The notes beneath the pieces are model-generated. The model ran no database searches, had not been told where the DNA came from, and saw only the letters and a list, made by a program, of their open reading frames with translations. From Thermococcus sp. (GTDB lineage Archaea > Methanobacteriota_B > Thermococci > Thermococcales > Thermococcaceae), in NCBI GenBank assembly GCA_027075325.1, contig JALTBN010000060.1, positions 94,010-158,009 of the forward strand: a DNA stretch of 64,000 nucleotides. Reading direction: 5' to 3'. Every line of letters begins with the position of its first letter. Positions within the stretch are counted from its first letter, which is position 1. This document shows positions 8,332 to 16,217 of this stretch, piece after piece. The position numbers and the translations under genes were made by a program.

Positions 8332-9028
8332 GGTCTACAACCTCGAAGGAGTTGTGGGCGAGGTCTATGATGAGGAGTCTGTTCGCGAGCGGCTCTCCAA
8401 ATCCGGTCAGGAGCTTTATTGTCTCCATGGCCTGAATCGAGCCCACAACCCCGGCCACAGCCCCCACTATTGGAAACTTTCCCTTTTTCTCCCTTGCCCC
8501 CGCCCGTCCAAACAGCTCCCTCAATCCCACAGTTTTTCCTGGTATAACTGTGGTCACCTGGCCGTACGTTCCTTCCACCGCTCCATGGACCAGCGGTATT
8601 CCCCTCCGCCTCGCGAACTCGTCCAGGATGAGTCTGGCATTGAAGCTGTCGAGGCAGTCCACTACAACGTCAACCCCTCCGAGGATTTCCCCTACGTTTT
8701 CCTCGTTAAGCTCCGTGAAAACCGGTACTATCTTGACGTTCCCGTTGAACCGTCTGAGCTTCCACTCAGCGGACTTCACTTTGGGAAGCTTTCCCACGTC
8801 CTCTTCCCAGTGGACTATCTGCCTGTTCAGATTGCTCATCTCAGGATAGTCAGAATCCACGACGATTATCCTTCCAACGCCTGCCGCGGTCAGGTAATAC
8901 AGGACCGGTGAGCCCAGTCCCCCGGCCCCAACCACCCCCACTGTTGAAGATTTCAGCTTCTCCTGAACTGTCTCCCCCCAGAGCATTATCTGCCTGTCGT
9001 ACCTGATTATCTCCTCCTCGTTCAGCAT
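8321..9028 (-). CDS. ThiF/MoeB-like adenylyltransferase without zinc cysteines
   Basis: 235-residue E1-like protein. It has the start motif RYDRQIMLWGE, the nucleotide loop VGVVGAGGLGSPVLYYL, the DSDYPEMSNLNRQ segment with catalytic Asp/Asn/Arg, and VVVDCLDSFNAR. The family adenylates the C-terminal glycine of MoaD, ThiS or SAMP proteins. Unlike standard MoeB and UbaA it has no pair of CxxC zinc motifs, and the region where CxxC and a catalytic Cys are expected reads VGLRELFGRAG. MoaE nearby suggests a role in pterin cofactor synthesis. Start at 9028 is supported by GGTGGTGAC. Confidence 0.85.
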   Translation of the reverse strand: MLNEEEIIRYDRQIMLWGETVQEKLKSSTVGVVGAGGLGSPVLYYLTAAGVGRIIVVDSDYPEMSNLNRQIVHWEEDVGKLPKVKSAEWKLRRFNGNVKIVPVFTELNEENVGEILGGVDVVVDCLDSFNARLILDEFARRRGIPLVHGAVEGTYGQVTTVIPGKTVGLRELFGRAGAREKKGKFPIVGAVAGVVGSIQAMETIKLLTGFGEPLANRLLIIDLAHNSFEVVDLSR

Positions 9029-9119
9029 GTCACCACCGTAGGATTTTCTCATGGAAGGTTAAATCCTTGTCTATCACAAAGGTTTTCAGGTGTGGCTTCC
9101 ATTTCTTTCGGGATGAAAA

Positions 9120-9437
9120 ATGAAGTGGAGAGAGGCAAGAAAAACACTGCTTGAGGAGGGCTTCATAGAGTTTGGTGCCTTCAGGGTCGAGCTCACCCTG
9201 GACAACACCTTCATGGAACTGGATTACATCCCGAGGGTGGCAGTTTACTGGAACGTCGACGGGAGGTGGCACGTCCTCAGGAACCCCATCCCCAAGGGAA
9301 AGAGCCTGGAGGAAGGGTGGGCAAACGCGGTTAATCTTCTGGAGGCCATCCTGAGAGGAGAGGAGTGGCCAAGGTTTGATGATGAACCCCTTGAAAGGGC
9401 CTTCGTGGATGCAATCCGGGCATCGTTTCAGCTTTGA
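9120..9437 (+). CDS. Conserved hypothetical protein, 105 residues
   Basis: Small soluble protein with many aromatic residues (WREARK, VAVYWNVDGRWHVLRNPIPKG, EEWPRFDDEPLERAF). It contains no membrane segment, metal motif or recognised domain. Codon use looks genuine and the reading frame is well separated from neighbours. The ATG at 9120 follows a weak GGGATGA; ATG 9113 is out of frame. It ends 62 bp before deoC and has a different promoter, so it is not necessarily linked to it. Function unknown. Confidence 0.6.
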   Translation: MKWREARKTLLEEGFIEFGAFRVELTLDNTFMELDYIPRVAVYWNVDGRWHVLRNPIPKGKSLEEGWANAVNLLEAILRGEEWPRFDDEPLERAFVDAIRASFQL

Positions 9438-9460
9438 TGTCCGCAGATGAGCAAAATTGC

Positions 9461-9498
9461 TATATACCTCCACCCCAACTCATAATGGGTGAGGGGAG
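9461..9498 (+). promoter_or_regulatory. deoC promoter and ribosome site
   Basis: TATA element tatata at 9461-9466, then GGTGAGGGGAG at 9488-9498 directly before a TTG start. The leader would be about 10 nt. Confidence 0.55.
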
Positions 9499-10170
9499 TT
9501 GGACATCGCGAAGTACATAGACCACACGAACCTTAAGCCCTACGCCTCGGCGGAGGACATAAAGAAGCTCTGTGATGAGGCGATTGAGTACGGATTCTAC
9601 GCGGTCTGTGTCAACCCGTACAGGGTTAAGCTGGCCAGAGAGTACCTGGCCGGGAAGGGGGCCGGCGTAAAAGTTGCGAGCGTTATAGGCTTCCCCCTTG
9701 GAGCAACGCCTACCGAGATAAAGGTCGCTGAGGCAAAGAAAGCCCTTGAAGACGGCGCCGACGAGCTGGACATGGTAATCAACATTGGAGCACTAAAGGA
9801 CAAAGACTACGATTACGTCAGGAACGACATAGCCGGGGTCGTCAAGGTCGCCCATGAGAAGGGAGCCAAGGTTAAGGTCATAATAGAGACCTGCTATCTA
9901 ACCGACGAGGAGAAGGTGAAGGCCTGCGAGCTGGCTAAGGAAGCCGGTGCCGACTTCGTGAAGACCTCGACCGGCTTTGGAACCGGCGGTGCAACGGTGG
10001 AGGACGTTAAACTGATGAGGAAGGTCGTCGGTCCGGAGATAGGCGTCAAAGCAGCCGGGGGAATACACACCTACGAACAGGCGCTGGCCATGATAGAAGC
10101 CGGGGCCACGAGAATCGGCGCCTCCCACGGTGTCCAGATTGTAGAGGGCGCCAGGAGGGCTGAAAAGTGA
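9499..10170 (+). CDS. deoC: Deoxyribose-phosphate aldolase
   Basis: 223-residue class I aldolase. It cleaves 2-deoxyribose 5-phosphate to glyceraldehyde 3-phosphate and acetaldehyde. The family signatures are present: DHTNLKPYA at the N terminus, [11 protein letters not shown], the [13 protein letters not shown] segment with an active-site Asp, [14 protein letters not shown], and the Schiff-base lysine in [10 protein letters not shown]; a second catalytic Lys lies in [11 protein letters not shown]. The start is TTG 9499, preceded by a strong GGTGAGGGGAG. Its stop overlaps the GTG start of the next gene by four bases, so the two are translated together. Confidence 0.96.
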   Translation: MDIAKYIDHTNLKPYASAEDIKKLCDEAIEYGFYAVCVNPYRVKLAREYLAGKGAGVKVASVIGFPLGATPTEIKVAEAKKALEDGADELDMVINIGALKDKDYDYVRNDIAGVVKVAHEKGAKVKVIIETCYLTDEEKVKACELAKEAGADFVKTSTGFGTGGATVEDVKLMRKVVGPEIGVKAAGGIHTYEQALAMIEAGATRIGASHGVQIVEGARRAEK

Positions 10171-10454
10171 GCCTGAAAGAGGAGATTCTCGACATAGTCG
10201 AGAACGCGATAAACGAGCTCAAGAAGGAGGGTCTTCAGCCCGATATCCTGCTTGCCGGTAAAGGCTTTGTAGAGCAGGCTGGCGAGGCCCTCGACGTTCT
10301 CAGCCTGTCGACCTACATCGTTAAGGAGCTTGACTACGACGCCGTTGTCGCCGATTCCAGGTACCTCGGCCAGATACGGAGGGCATCGAAGAGGATCTCC
10401 ATTGAGCCCCTGCTCGTGGAGGAGAACATGTGGGAGGAGCTTGAGGAGCTTTAA
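10167..10454 (+). CDS. Family 4 (A-domain) encapsulin-like small protein, DUF1884-like
   Basis: 95-residue protein with the pattern helix ([20 protein letters not shown]), strand-turn ([13 protein letters not shown]), then [25 protein letters not shown] and a short beta end. By memory it resembles the DUF1884/PF08967 group from Thermococcales, which has been described as a minimal HK97-derived A domain (Family 4 encapsulins), typically encoded beside an enzyme such as DeoC. The genomic context matches: its GTG start overlaps the deoC stop (GTGA) and shares the message. Direct enzyme binding or assembly is inference. Family assignment could be wrong; the coding call itself is strong. Confidence 0.65.
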   Translation: MSLKEEILDIVENAINELKKEGLQPDILLAGKGFVEQAGEALDVLSLSTYIVKELDYDAVVADSRYLGQIRRASKRISIEPLLVEENMWEELEEL

Positions 10455-11050
10455 GAACCCTCAAGCGGGCCCGGCCATTTTTCCCATTTTCTAACCACAA
10501 GCAGCAGCCCCGTTCCGAGTATTACCCCGGTTGTCACTGAGCTCACGAGGGGGGCGAGGGTTGAGAGGGCGCTGGAGTATCCTGCACCGGCGATGCATCT
10601 AAGGTATGCGTACATGAGGACCACGTAGACGCTTCCGCCAAGGACTGCCCCCAGAAGGGCCGTTGAGAACTCTTCCCCGCGTCTCCCGATGAAGCCCGCT
10701 ATTCCCCCTGCAACCACGGAGGCAATCAATGAAGCCGCCGCCCATTTTGGGTCCCCCCTCAGGAGGTATTCTCCGGCTCCCAGCCCGATGCCGGCGCTTA
10801 TACCTGCTGTCTCTCCAAACGCAACTGCAAAGAATAGCAATCCAGTGTATCCCAATGTCATCGGGCCCGTTTCTGTTTTGAGTACTGCGGCATCCTCCAG
10901 GAGCATTGTAACGGCCAGCGAACTCATGAGGATTGAGAGAGTGAGCCCGCCCGGTAGGGTGAACACCTTCCTCCTTTTCAGCAGGTACACCCCGTATCCC
11001 AGGAGGGTTGCCGCAATGATTGCCGCTATGCTTCCCGTCGCAGTCCCCAT
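10451..11050 (-). CDS. Multipass membrane protein, unknown function
   Basis: About 199 residues with six to seven hydrophobic segments rich in Gly and Ala (GSIAAIIAATLLGYGVYLL, GLTLSILMSSLAVTMLL, TALLGAVLGGSVYVVLMYAYL, TGVILGTGLLLVV). No transporter motif recognised. Start at 11050 is chosen because GGGGGAT precedes it and an AT-rich TATA-like element lies near 11078-11088; the longer frame to 11137 would begin before this promoter. It is convergent with the encapsulin-like gene, overlapping it by four bases. Confidence 0.65.
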   Translation of the reverse strand: MGTATGSIAAIIAATLLGYGVYLLKRRKVFTLPGGLTLSILMSSLAVTMLLEDAAVLKTETGPMTLGYTGLLFFAVAFGETAGISAGIGLGAGEYLLRGDPKWAAASLIASVVAGGIAGFIGRRGEEFSTALLGAVLGGSVYVVLMYAYLRCIAGAGYSSALSTLAPLVSSVTTGVILGTGLLLVVRKWEKWPGPLEGS

Positions 11051-11133
11051 TTTATCCCCCAGGGACTTCGTCTGCATCCTTAAAATCTTTTCCTGAGAAA
11101 CGGAGAAAGAAGAGATAAAATGAAACGTCAGAA

Positions 11134-12471
11134 TCACTGGAGGGAGGCTTTGAGCGCCTCCTCGAATATCTCCATAGCGACGTCTATTTCCTCCTTCGTT
11201 ACGATGAGCGGCGGGATGAAGCGTATGCTGTTGTCACCGCAGCCGAGGAGAACGAGACCGCGCCTTGCCGCTTCCTTGACGATTCTGTTCCTCAGCTCGG
11301 GGTTCTTCTCCTTTCCTTCCTTGGTCTTGACTATCTCGACGGCCTGGGCCAGTCCGAGACCTCTTGCATCTCCGATAACCTCGTAGCGCTCCCTAAAGTC
11401 CTCAAGGTACTTGTGGAGGTAGTCTCCAACCTCCTGGACGTGCGGCAGGAGTTCCTTAACGATTTCGACGACCTCTATGCCGGCCGCTATGGCCACCGGG
11501 TTGCCTCCAAAGGTGGTCGCGTGCCTTCCGGGCTTGTCGAAGCTTATCTCGGCCCTGTGGACGACACCCGCGAGCGGAATTCCGCCGCCTATGGCCTTGC
11601 CGAACTGGATGAGGTCCGGCTCGACTCCAAAGTGCTCGATGGCCCAGAACCTTCCGGTCCTTCCGACGCCCATCTGAACCTCGTCGTCCGCCAGGAGAAT
11701 GCCGTACTCGTCGGCGAACTTCTTGAGTTCCTTGAAGAAGTTCTTCGGTGGAACAACGTAGCCGCCTTCACCCTGTATCGGCTCGAAGAATATCGCCCCG
11801 ACCTCGTGCGGCGGGACGTGCTTGAAGACGTACTCCTCGATGAAGTCAAGAACCCTGTTGATAAGCTCGTCCGGCTCCTCGTAGCCGTCTATGCCCCAGA
11901 GGTTCCTGTAGGGGTTCGGGTAGGGGATGTGGGTAACGCCGGGCATCGTCGGGAAGAAGCCGTCCTGCTGGACCCACTTGCTCGCTGTGAGGCTGAGAAC
12001 GGCCTGGGTCCTGCCGTGGAATGCATGGTAGAACGCTAAGAACTGCTTCCTTCCGGTTCCGTACTTGACGAGCTTCATAGCGGCCTCGTTCGCCTCGGCG
12101 CCGCTGTTGCCGTAAACCACTTTCTTCTCGAAGTCGCCCGGGGCAAGCTCGATGAGCTTCTCTGCAAGGGTAACCGCGTTCTCGTAGAAGAAGTCGGTCA
12201 GCGAGTAGTGGGTGAACTTCTCGGCCTGCCTCTTTATCGCCTCCACCACGCGCGGGTGGGCGTGGCCGACGTTGAGAACACCAACTCCGCTCGCGAAGTC
12301 GTAGAAGACGTTCCCGTCAACGTCGTAGACCCTTATGCCCTCTCCGTGGTCGATGACTATCGGCAGGTTCTCCGGATCCTGGGTAGTGGTTGCGAGGTAC
12401 TTGAAGTTCCTCTCTATTGTTTCCTTGGCCTTAGGGCCTGGGAGTTCCTTAACGTTCGGTCTAACCACCAT
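11134..12471 (-). CDS. Class III aminotransferase, ornithine aminotransferase-like
   Basis: 445-residue PLP enzyme of the class III family. Seen are [15 protein letters not shown] (cofactor phosphate site), [35 protein letters not shown] with the PLP-binding Asp, and the Schiff-base Lys in [11 protein letters not shown]. In Thermococcales this subgroup includes ornithine omega-aminotransferases and broad amino-acid racemases; the sequence alone does not fully separate them. GGTGA sets the start at ATG 12471 rather than GTG 12480. A TATA box at 12502-12509 with a palindrome directly upstream suggests activator control. Confidence 0.88.
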   Translation of the reverse strand: MVVRPNVKELPGPKAKETIERNFKYLATTTQDPENLPIVIDHGEGIRVYDVDGNVFYDFASGVGVLNVGHAHPRVVEAIKRQAEKFTHYSLTDFFYENAVTLAEKLIELAPGDFEKKVVYGNSGAEANEAAMKLVKYGTGRKQFLAFYHAFHGRTQAVLSLTASKWVQQDGFFPTMPGVTHIPYPNPYRNLWGIDGYEEPDELINRVLDFIEEYVFKHVPPHEVGAIFFEPIQGEGGYVVPPKNFFKELKKFADEYGILLADDEVQMGVGRTGRFWAIEHFGVEPDLIQFGKAIGGGIPLAGVVHRAEISFDKPGRHATTFGGNPVAIAAGIEVVEIVKELLPHVQEVGDYLHKYLEDFRERYEVIGDARGLGLAQAVEIVKTKEGKEKNPELRNRIVKEAARRGLVLLGCGDNSIRFIPPLIVTKEEIDVAMEIFEEALKASLQ

Positions 12472-12501
12472 GCGCATCACCGGTGGGAGGTTGTGGTTTT
12501 C

Positions 12502-12530
12502 CTATATAAGCCTGTGTTCATCAATGAACA
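12502..12530 (-). promoter_or_regulatory. Aminotransferase promoter with upstream palindrome
   Basis: On the minus strand the TATA element cttatatag (plus 12502-12509) lies about 31 bp before the ATG. Immediately upstream is a perfect palindrome TGTTCAT-CA-ATGAACA (12515-12530), touching the BRE position. In archaea, sites directly upstream of BRE/TATA usually bind activators. Confidence 0.55.
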
Positions 12531-12631
12531 TTTTTGACCGAAAAATTTTCGAGAGAGTAGGGAAAATCCGCAACTGAAGAATGTTTAATGGCCCAAAGAA
12601 CCGGAGAAAAAGAACGATGGGAAGTGGGAAT

Positions 12632-13624
12632 TCACTCCCCGTTCTTCTCCTTCCACTCGTCCAGGAACTCCTTGGCTGAGTTGGCCGCTATGGCTCCCTG
12701 GCCGACGGCGACAGCTATCTGTTTGAAGACGTTGGTTATATCGCCGGCCGCGAAGATTCCAGGAACCTTGGTGCGCATGTACATGTCCACCGGGATGTAG
12801 CCGTACTCGTCGGTTATGCCGAGGTGCCTGACGAAATCTGTCTTCGGCTCGTAGCCGATGAAGATGAAGACTCCATCGACGGCCATCTCGGTCTCCTCGC
12901 CGGTGACGCGGTTCCTGAGTTTGACCGCCTCGACCTTGCCCTCTCCTTTAATCTCCGTCACGACGGTGTTGAGTACCGCAGGGATGCCGCTCTCGGCGAA
13001 GCGGTCCTGCAGTATCTTGTCCGCCCTGAACTGGTCGCGCCTGTGGACGAGGGTGACGTCGACGCCTATGCTCTTCAGGTAGAGAGCCTCCTGAAGGGCG
13101 GTGTTCCCGCCGCCGACGACGATGACCTTCTTGCCCTTGAAGAGCGGGCCGTCGCAGGTGGCGCAGTAGGAGACGCCCCTGCCAGTGAGCTCCTCTTCGC
13201 CTGGGACCTTGAGTTTCCTCGGTGCGGCGCCAACAGCTATGATTATCGTCCTTCCCTTGTAAAGCTTGCCGTTCTTGGTCTTGACACCGAACTTGCACGG
13301 CCCCTCGTAGTAGGCGCACTCTATCGGGTCGATCCGCTCCACCTCATCGAAGACCACATCAACGCCGAGCTTCTTGACGTGCTCGTGCATCCTGTTGGTC
13401 AGCTCTGAACCGCTGATCCCATTGGGAAATCCGGGGTAGTTCTCTATGAGGTCAGTCAGTGCCACGTTTCCTCCCAAATCCTTGCTTATGATGAGGGTTT
13501 CCAGGCCGTAGCGGGCCGCGTATATTGCCGCCGTGAAGCCAGCCGGTCCCGCTCCTATGATGAGAACGTCCCAGGTCTTGTTCTCGTATTCACCACCGCG
13601 TGAGAATCCTCCGAGGCTGAACAT
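12632..13624 (-). CDS. trxB: Thioredoxin reductase (NADPH: protein disulfide oxidoreductase)
   Basis: 330-residue FAD enzyme. The FAD Rossmann motif is GAGPAGFTAAIYAARYG near residue 25, the redox-active disulfide is CATC (about residue 152), the NADPH fold is VVGGGNTALQEALYL, and the C-terminal FAD motif is GIFAAGDITNV. It reduces thioredoxin-like proteins or glutaredoxin-like disulfide oxidoreductase. GGAGGTG with a six-base spacer sets the start at ATG 13624. Normal length, apparently monocistronic. Confidence 0.94.
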   Translation of the reverse strand: MFSLGGFSRGGEYENKTWDVLIIGAGPAGFTAAIYAARYGLETLIISKDLGGNVALTDLIENYPGFPNGISGSELTNRMHEHVKKLGVDVVFDEVERIDPIECAYYEGPCKFGVKTKNGKLYKGRTIIIAVGAAPRKLKVPGEEELTGRGVSYCATCDGPLFKGKKVIVVGGGNTALQEALYLKSIGVDVTLVHRRDQFRADKILQDRFAESGIPAVLNTVVTEIKGEGKVEAVKLRNRVTGEETEMAVDGVFIFIGYEPKTDFVRHLGITDEYGYIPVDMYMRTKVPGIFAAGDITNVFKQIAVAVGQGAIAANSAKEFLDEWKEKNGE

Positions 13625-13700
13625 CTCTCCCACCTCCGGGCTTTCCTAACGTGGACTATTTAAAAGCCTTGTTCCACATAAATGGGTAGAAATAGGCAGG

Positions 13701-14234
13701 TCAGATGAGCTTGACCGAGCGGTCTAAGATGAGGTGAAGGGTGTAGCCGCTGAACGCGACGAACCCAAGGAACAGACCCTCCCCCGTGCTCATGTGGAGT
13801 CCGTACGGGCCCAGAAGGAAGGCCAGAAAACCGTATATTGCGGCGAAGAGGAGGGAATGAACAACCCCCCTGTGGTGCGGCATTACCGCGGTGAACCCGT
13901 ACCATCCCACAACTGCTCCTACCGCTCCAATCCCCCATGCAGCGGTTTGACTCATCCACGGTTGACTGAGATGTATTTCCCCTTTGGCCCACATGTAAAC
14001 GGCGCTTCCGAGGAGAACGGCCACTATTGGCTTTGTTCCGCGGTGGATGAGCGCGTTGGGGTGGTCCATGTCGGGCAGGTCTGCCCCGAGCACGTAGAGG
14101 CCGTAGCCCACTACCATAGCGGTGCTGCTCATCTCAAAGGGGACGCCTGCGTACACCTTCAGCAGGAACGCGACGAGCACCGCGAGGGGGTAGGTTATTA
14201 CTCCGCTCAGCACGTGGACGTCGTAGTTGGGCAT
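13701..14234 (-). CDS. Membrane-bound metal-dependent hydrolase-like protein (DUF457/YdjM family)
   Basis: 177-residue membrane protein with conserved polar motifs at the ends of helices: YDVHVLSG near the N terminus, GADLPDMDHP, HHRGVVHSLLFA and YTLHLILDRSVKLI. These His/Asp motifs match the YdjM/DUF457 family, annotated as membrane-bound metal-dependent hydrolases, though the reaction is not established. The ATG follows the stop of the ATPase gene directly (TAA then ATG), with GGAGGAG as ribosome site, so both genes are cotranscribed. Confidence 0.75.
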   Translation of the reverse strand: MPNYDVHVLSGVITYPLAVLVAFLLKVYAGVPFEMSSTAMVVGYGLYVLGADLPDMDHPNALIHRGTKPIVAVLLGSAVYMWAKGEIHLSQPWMSQTAAWGIGAVGAVVGWYGFTAVMPHHRGVVHSLLFAAIYGFLAFLLGPYGLHMSTGEGLFLGFVAFSGYTLHLILDRSVKLI

Positions 14235-15443
14235 TTACTCCTCCGCTCCCTCGCTTTCCCTGCCCTCTTCCAGAAATTTTCTAACGTATTGCGGAACCTT
14301 GTAGTTTCCTCCCGGATCCCCAACGAGGAAGCCTATTGTGACGAGCCTGTTTAAGGCCTCGTACACCTGGTTGGCCGGCTTCTTCAGCTCCTTTGCGACG
14401 CTTATATAGCTGACCGGTCCGCCGTTGAACTTCTCCACTATCGTCTCAACCAGGTCGCGGTAGTCCTTCGGGACCCTCCTGATGTACTCCTCAAGGCTCT
14501 TGGGCTCCTCCAGAATGGTCGTAACGACTAGCTCGTCTATCGGGTCGAAGGCCCTCTTAGCCGCCTCGCTGAGCACGTAATGGAGCAGCCTTAGTATCTG
14601 CCTCGGGTTGCCCTTGGCGAGATCGTGGATCAGTCTTATCGCCTCGTCCGTGAAGGGGTATATCGGATCGTCGGTGTCCCTCGTCCTGACGCGGTTGAGC
14701 CTCTTCTTCACGAGCTCGAAGGTCTCCTCGACGCTCATCGGCCTCAGCTTGAACTCGTAGTGGAGGCGCATGAAGAAAGCCGGGAAAATCTTGGAGTACT
14801 CCTCGTAGGCCTCCGGGATGCAGGCGAAGGCTACTACACAACCGGGGGGCATCGTGCTTATCACGTGCCTGAGCATCTCGAAGAACTGTATCTTCTCCTG
14901 CTCCCCGGCTCCCTGCATGTTCTCGAGCTCGTCCAGGAGAAGGGCCGAGTAGGGGTACTTTCTCAGCTGCTCCACCAATAGCTCCGCTATGTCCCTGCTC
15001 TTGTACTCCTTCGTGTCGCTGAGCATTTTTTCCAGCCTGTCTATGAAGCCGAGCTTCCTGCTCAGGTTTTCAAGGAAGATATTTGTTCTGCTCCGTGGGG
15101 GCTTAAGGGCGTAGAAGATGTCGCGGGTGAGCTTGAGGATGTCGTTTGTGTCGACTTTGACATAGATTGCCTTCCCGCCCTCCCTCTCTATGGCCCGCGC
15201 TATGCTCTTGAGCCTCTGGGTCTTTCCCATTCCGAGGGGACCTACTATGGCCATGGCCATCGAGCTCTTGTTTCCGACCACCTCGGAGATTATCATTGAT
15301 AGTCTCATATCAACTTCCTGGTAGACGTGGATGCTTTCAACGTCACTTATTCCCTCGCTTGCGAGCTGTTCGAATGGATTTTTTGAGAGGCCGTAAATCT
15401 CGTAAGTTTGAAGGGGATAAACTTTAAGTTCCTCGTTTTCCAT
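14235..15443 (-). CDS. Orc1/Cdc6-like AAA+ ATPase with C-terminal winged helix
   Basis: 402-residue AAA+ protein. Walker A is GPLGMGKT (about residues 68-75) and Walker B is ALLLDELEN (about 167-175). The sensor 2 region GNPRQILRLLHYVL is visible near 293, and a winged helix follows (VSYISVAKELKKPANQVYEALNRL, residues 342-365). This resembles Orc/Cdc6-type ATPases, but it is not the canonical origin-binding Cdc6; a chromosome or membrane role with the downstream gene is possible. It is the first gene of a two-gene operon. Confidence 0.75.
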   Translation of the reverse strand: MENEELKVYPLQTYEIYGLSKNPFEQLASEGISDVESIHVYQEVDMRLSMIISEVVGNKSSMAMAIVGPLGMGKTQRLKSIARAIEREGGKAIYVKVDTNDILKLTRDIFYALKPPRSRTNIFLENLSRKLGFIDRLEKMLSDTKEYKSRDIAELLVEQLRKYPYSALLLDELENMQGAGEQEKIQFFEMLRHVISTMPPGCVVAFACIPEAYEEYSKIFPAFFMRLHYEFKLRPMSVEETFELVKKRLNRVRTRDTDDPIYPFTDEAIRLIHDLAKGNPRQILRLLHYVLSEAAKRAFDPIDELVVTTILEEPKSLEEYIRRVPKDYRDLVETIVEKFNGGPVSYISVAKELKKPANQVYEALNRLVTIGFLVGDPGGNYKVPQYVRKFLEEGRESEGAEE

Positions 15444-15504
15444 TTAACCCACCCAACTTAGTTTGCCTTTGATAATATAAAAGTTTGTCCACTGGTGAGC
15501 CGAG

Positions 15505-15990
15505 ATGGTGGTTTTGGTGGTCACCTGTCCCCCCGGAAGGGAGGGCGATGCGATACTCGAACTGGAATGGGCCCTTGAAAAAGTTAAGGTGCACGGGACC
15601 GACTGGAGGGGGGTGCTCATAGCCGAAACGCCTCTGGAAAAGATGGAAGTGATTAATAGGCTCCTCTCCTTTGAGACACAGGCACTTCAGAGGGTGACGC
15701 CGCTTGACTATCTCCTGCCCGCTAAACTTGAGGAGATCGAAAAAAAGGCCGTCGAGCTTATGGAAGGAAAAACCGGAACCTTTGCGGTGAGGGCGAAGGT
15801 GCGGGGGAACAAAAAGCTCCGCGAGAAGGAGATTGAGAGGGCCGTTGGCTCCAGGATCGTGGAGGAGTACGGTTTGAAGGTGAACCTCTCCAGCCCGGAC
15901 TTGGTAGTGGTTGTTGAGGTTATCGGGAAGAGGGCAGGGATAGGGGTTCTGAGGAGGGACGAGATCCTGAGGTTCGAGGTTGAGGAGTGA
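15505..15990 (+). CDS. THUMP-domain RNA-binding protein
   Basis: 161-residue protein. Residues 1-60 form an alpha/beta unit (VVLVVTCPPGREGDAILELEWAL), and residues 90-155 match a THUMP fold (GTFAVRAKVRGNKK, EIERAVGSRIVEEYGLKVNLSSPDLVVVVEVI). THUMP domains bind the acceptor end of tRNA. Stand-alone archaeal members resemble the TAN1 adaptor of tRNA cytidine acetylation. Partner enzyme not in the window. GGTGA six bases upstream supports ATG 15505. Confidence 0.82.
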   Translation: MVVLVVTCPPGREGDAILELEWALEKVKVHGTDWRGVLIAETPLEKMEVINRLLSFETQALQRVTPLDYLLPAKLEEIEKKAVELMEGKTGTFAVRAKVRGNKKLREKEIERAVGSRIVEEYGLKVNLSSPDLVVVVEVIGKRAGIGVLRRDEILRFEVEE

Positions 15991-15996
15991 GGTGAG

Positions 15997-16126
15997 TTAT
16001 TTAATTAGCTTGACTGAGAGTCCAAACTCTTTCAGTACCTCGAAGTCGCCATCGAGCGTTATCAGTGTCAGTCGTTGGCGAGACAAACGGCACCGATGAA
16101 GAGGTCTCCTCCCCTAGGTAAAGTGT
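15997..16126 (-). pseudogene. Relic of a PIN-domain (VapC-like) toxin gene
   Basis: Translation of the minus strand gives GGDLFIGAVCLAND, a typical C-terminal PIN-domain segment with the conserved Asp, then TLITLDGDFEVLKEFGL and a stop. The two halves are in different frames: the break lies at about 16068-16071. The first two thirds of a VapC gene are missing. No VapB-like antitoxin gene remains nearby. It is therefore a truncated, frameshifted remnant. Confidence 0.6.
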
Positions 16127-16198
16127 TAAATGTAACAGAATTTGGAGTTTAGTATTTATACGATTTTTGGCAAATTACACTATCAATGGCAAGGAAAG

Positions 16199-16217
16199 GG
16201 TAAAAAAAGAGCAAAAA
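16199..16217 (-). terminator. Oligo-T terminator of the carboxypeptidase gene
   Basis: Just past the stop codon the minus strand reads ATTTTTGCTCTTTTTTTACC, two T runs typical of archaeal intrinsic termination. Confidence 0.5.
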
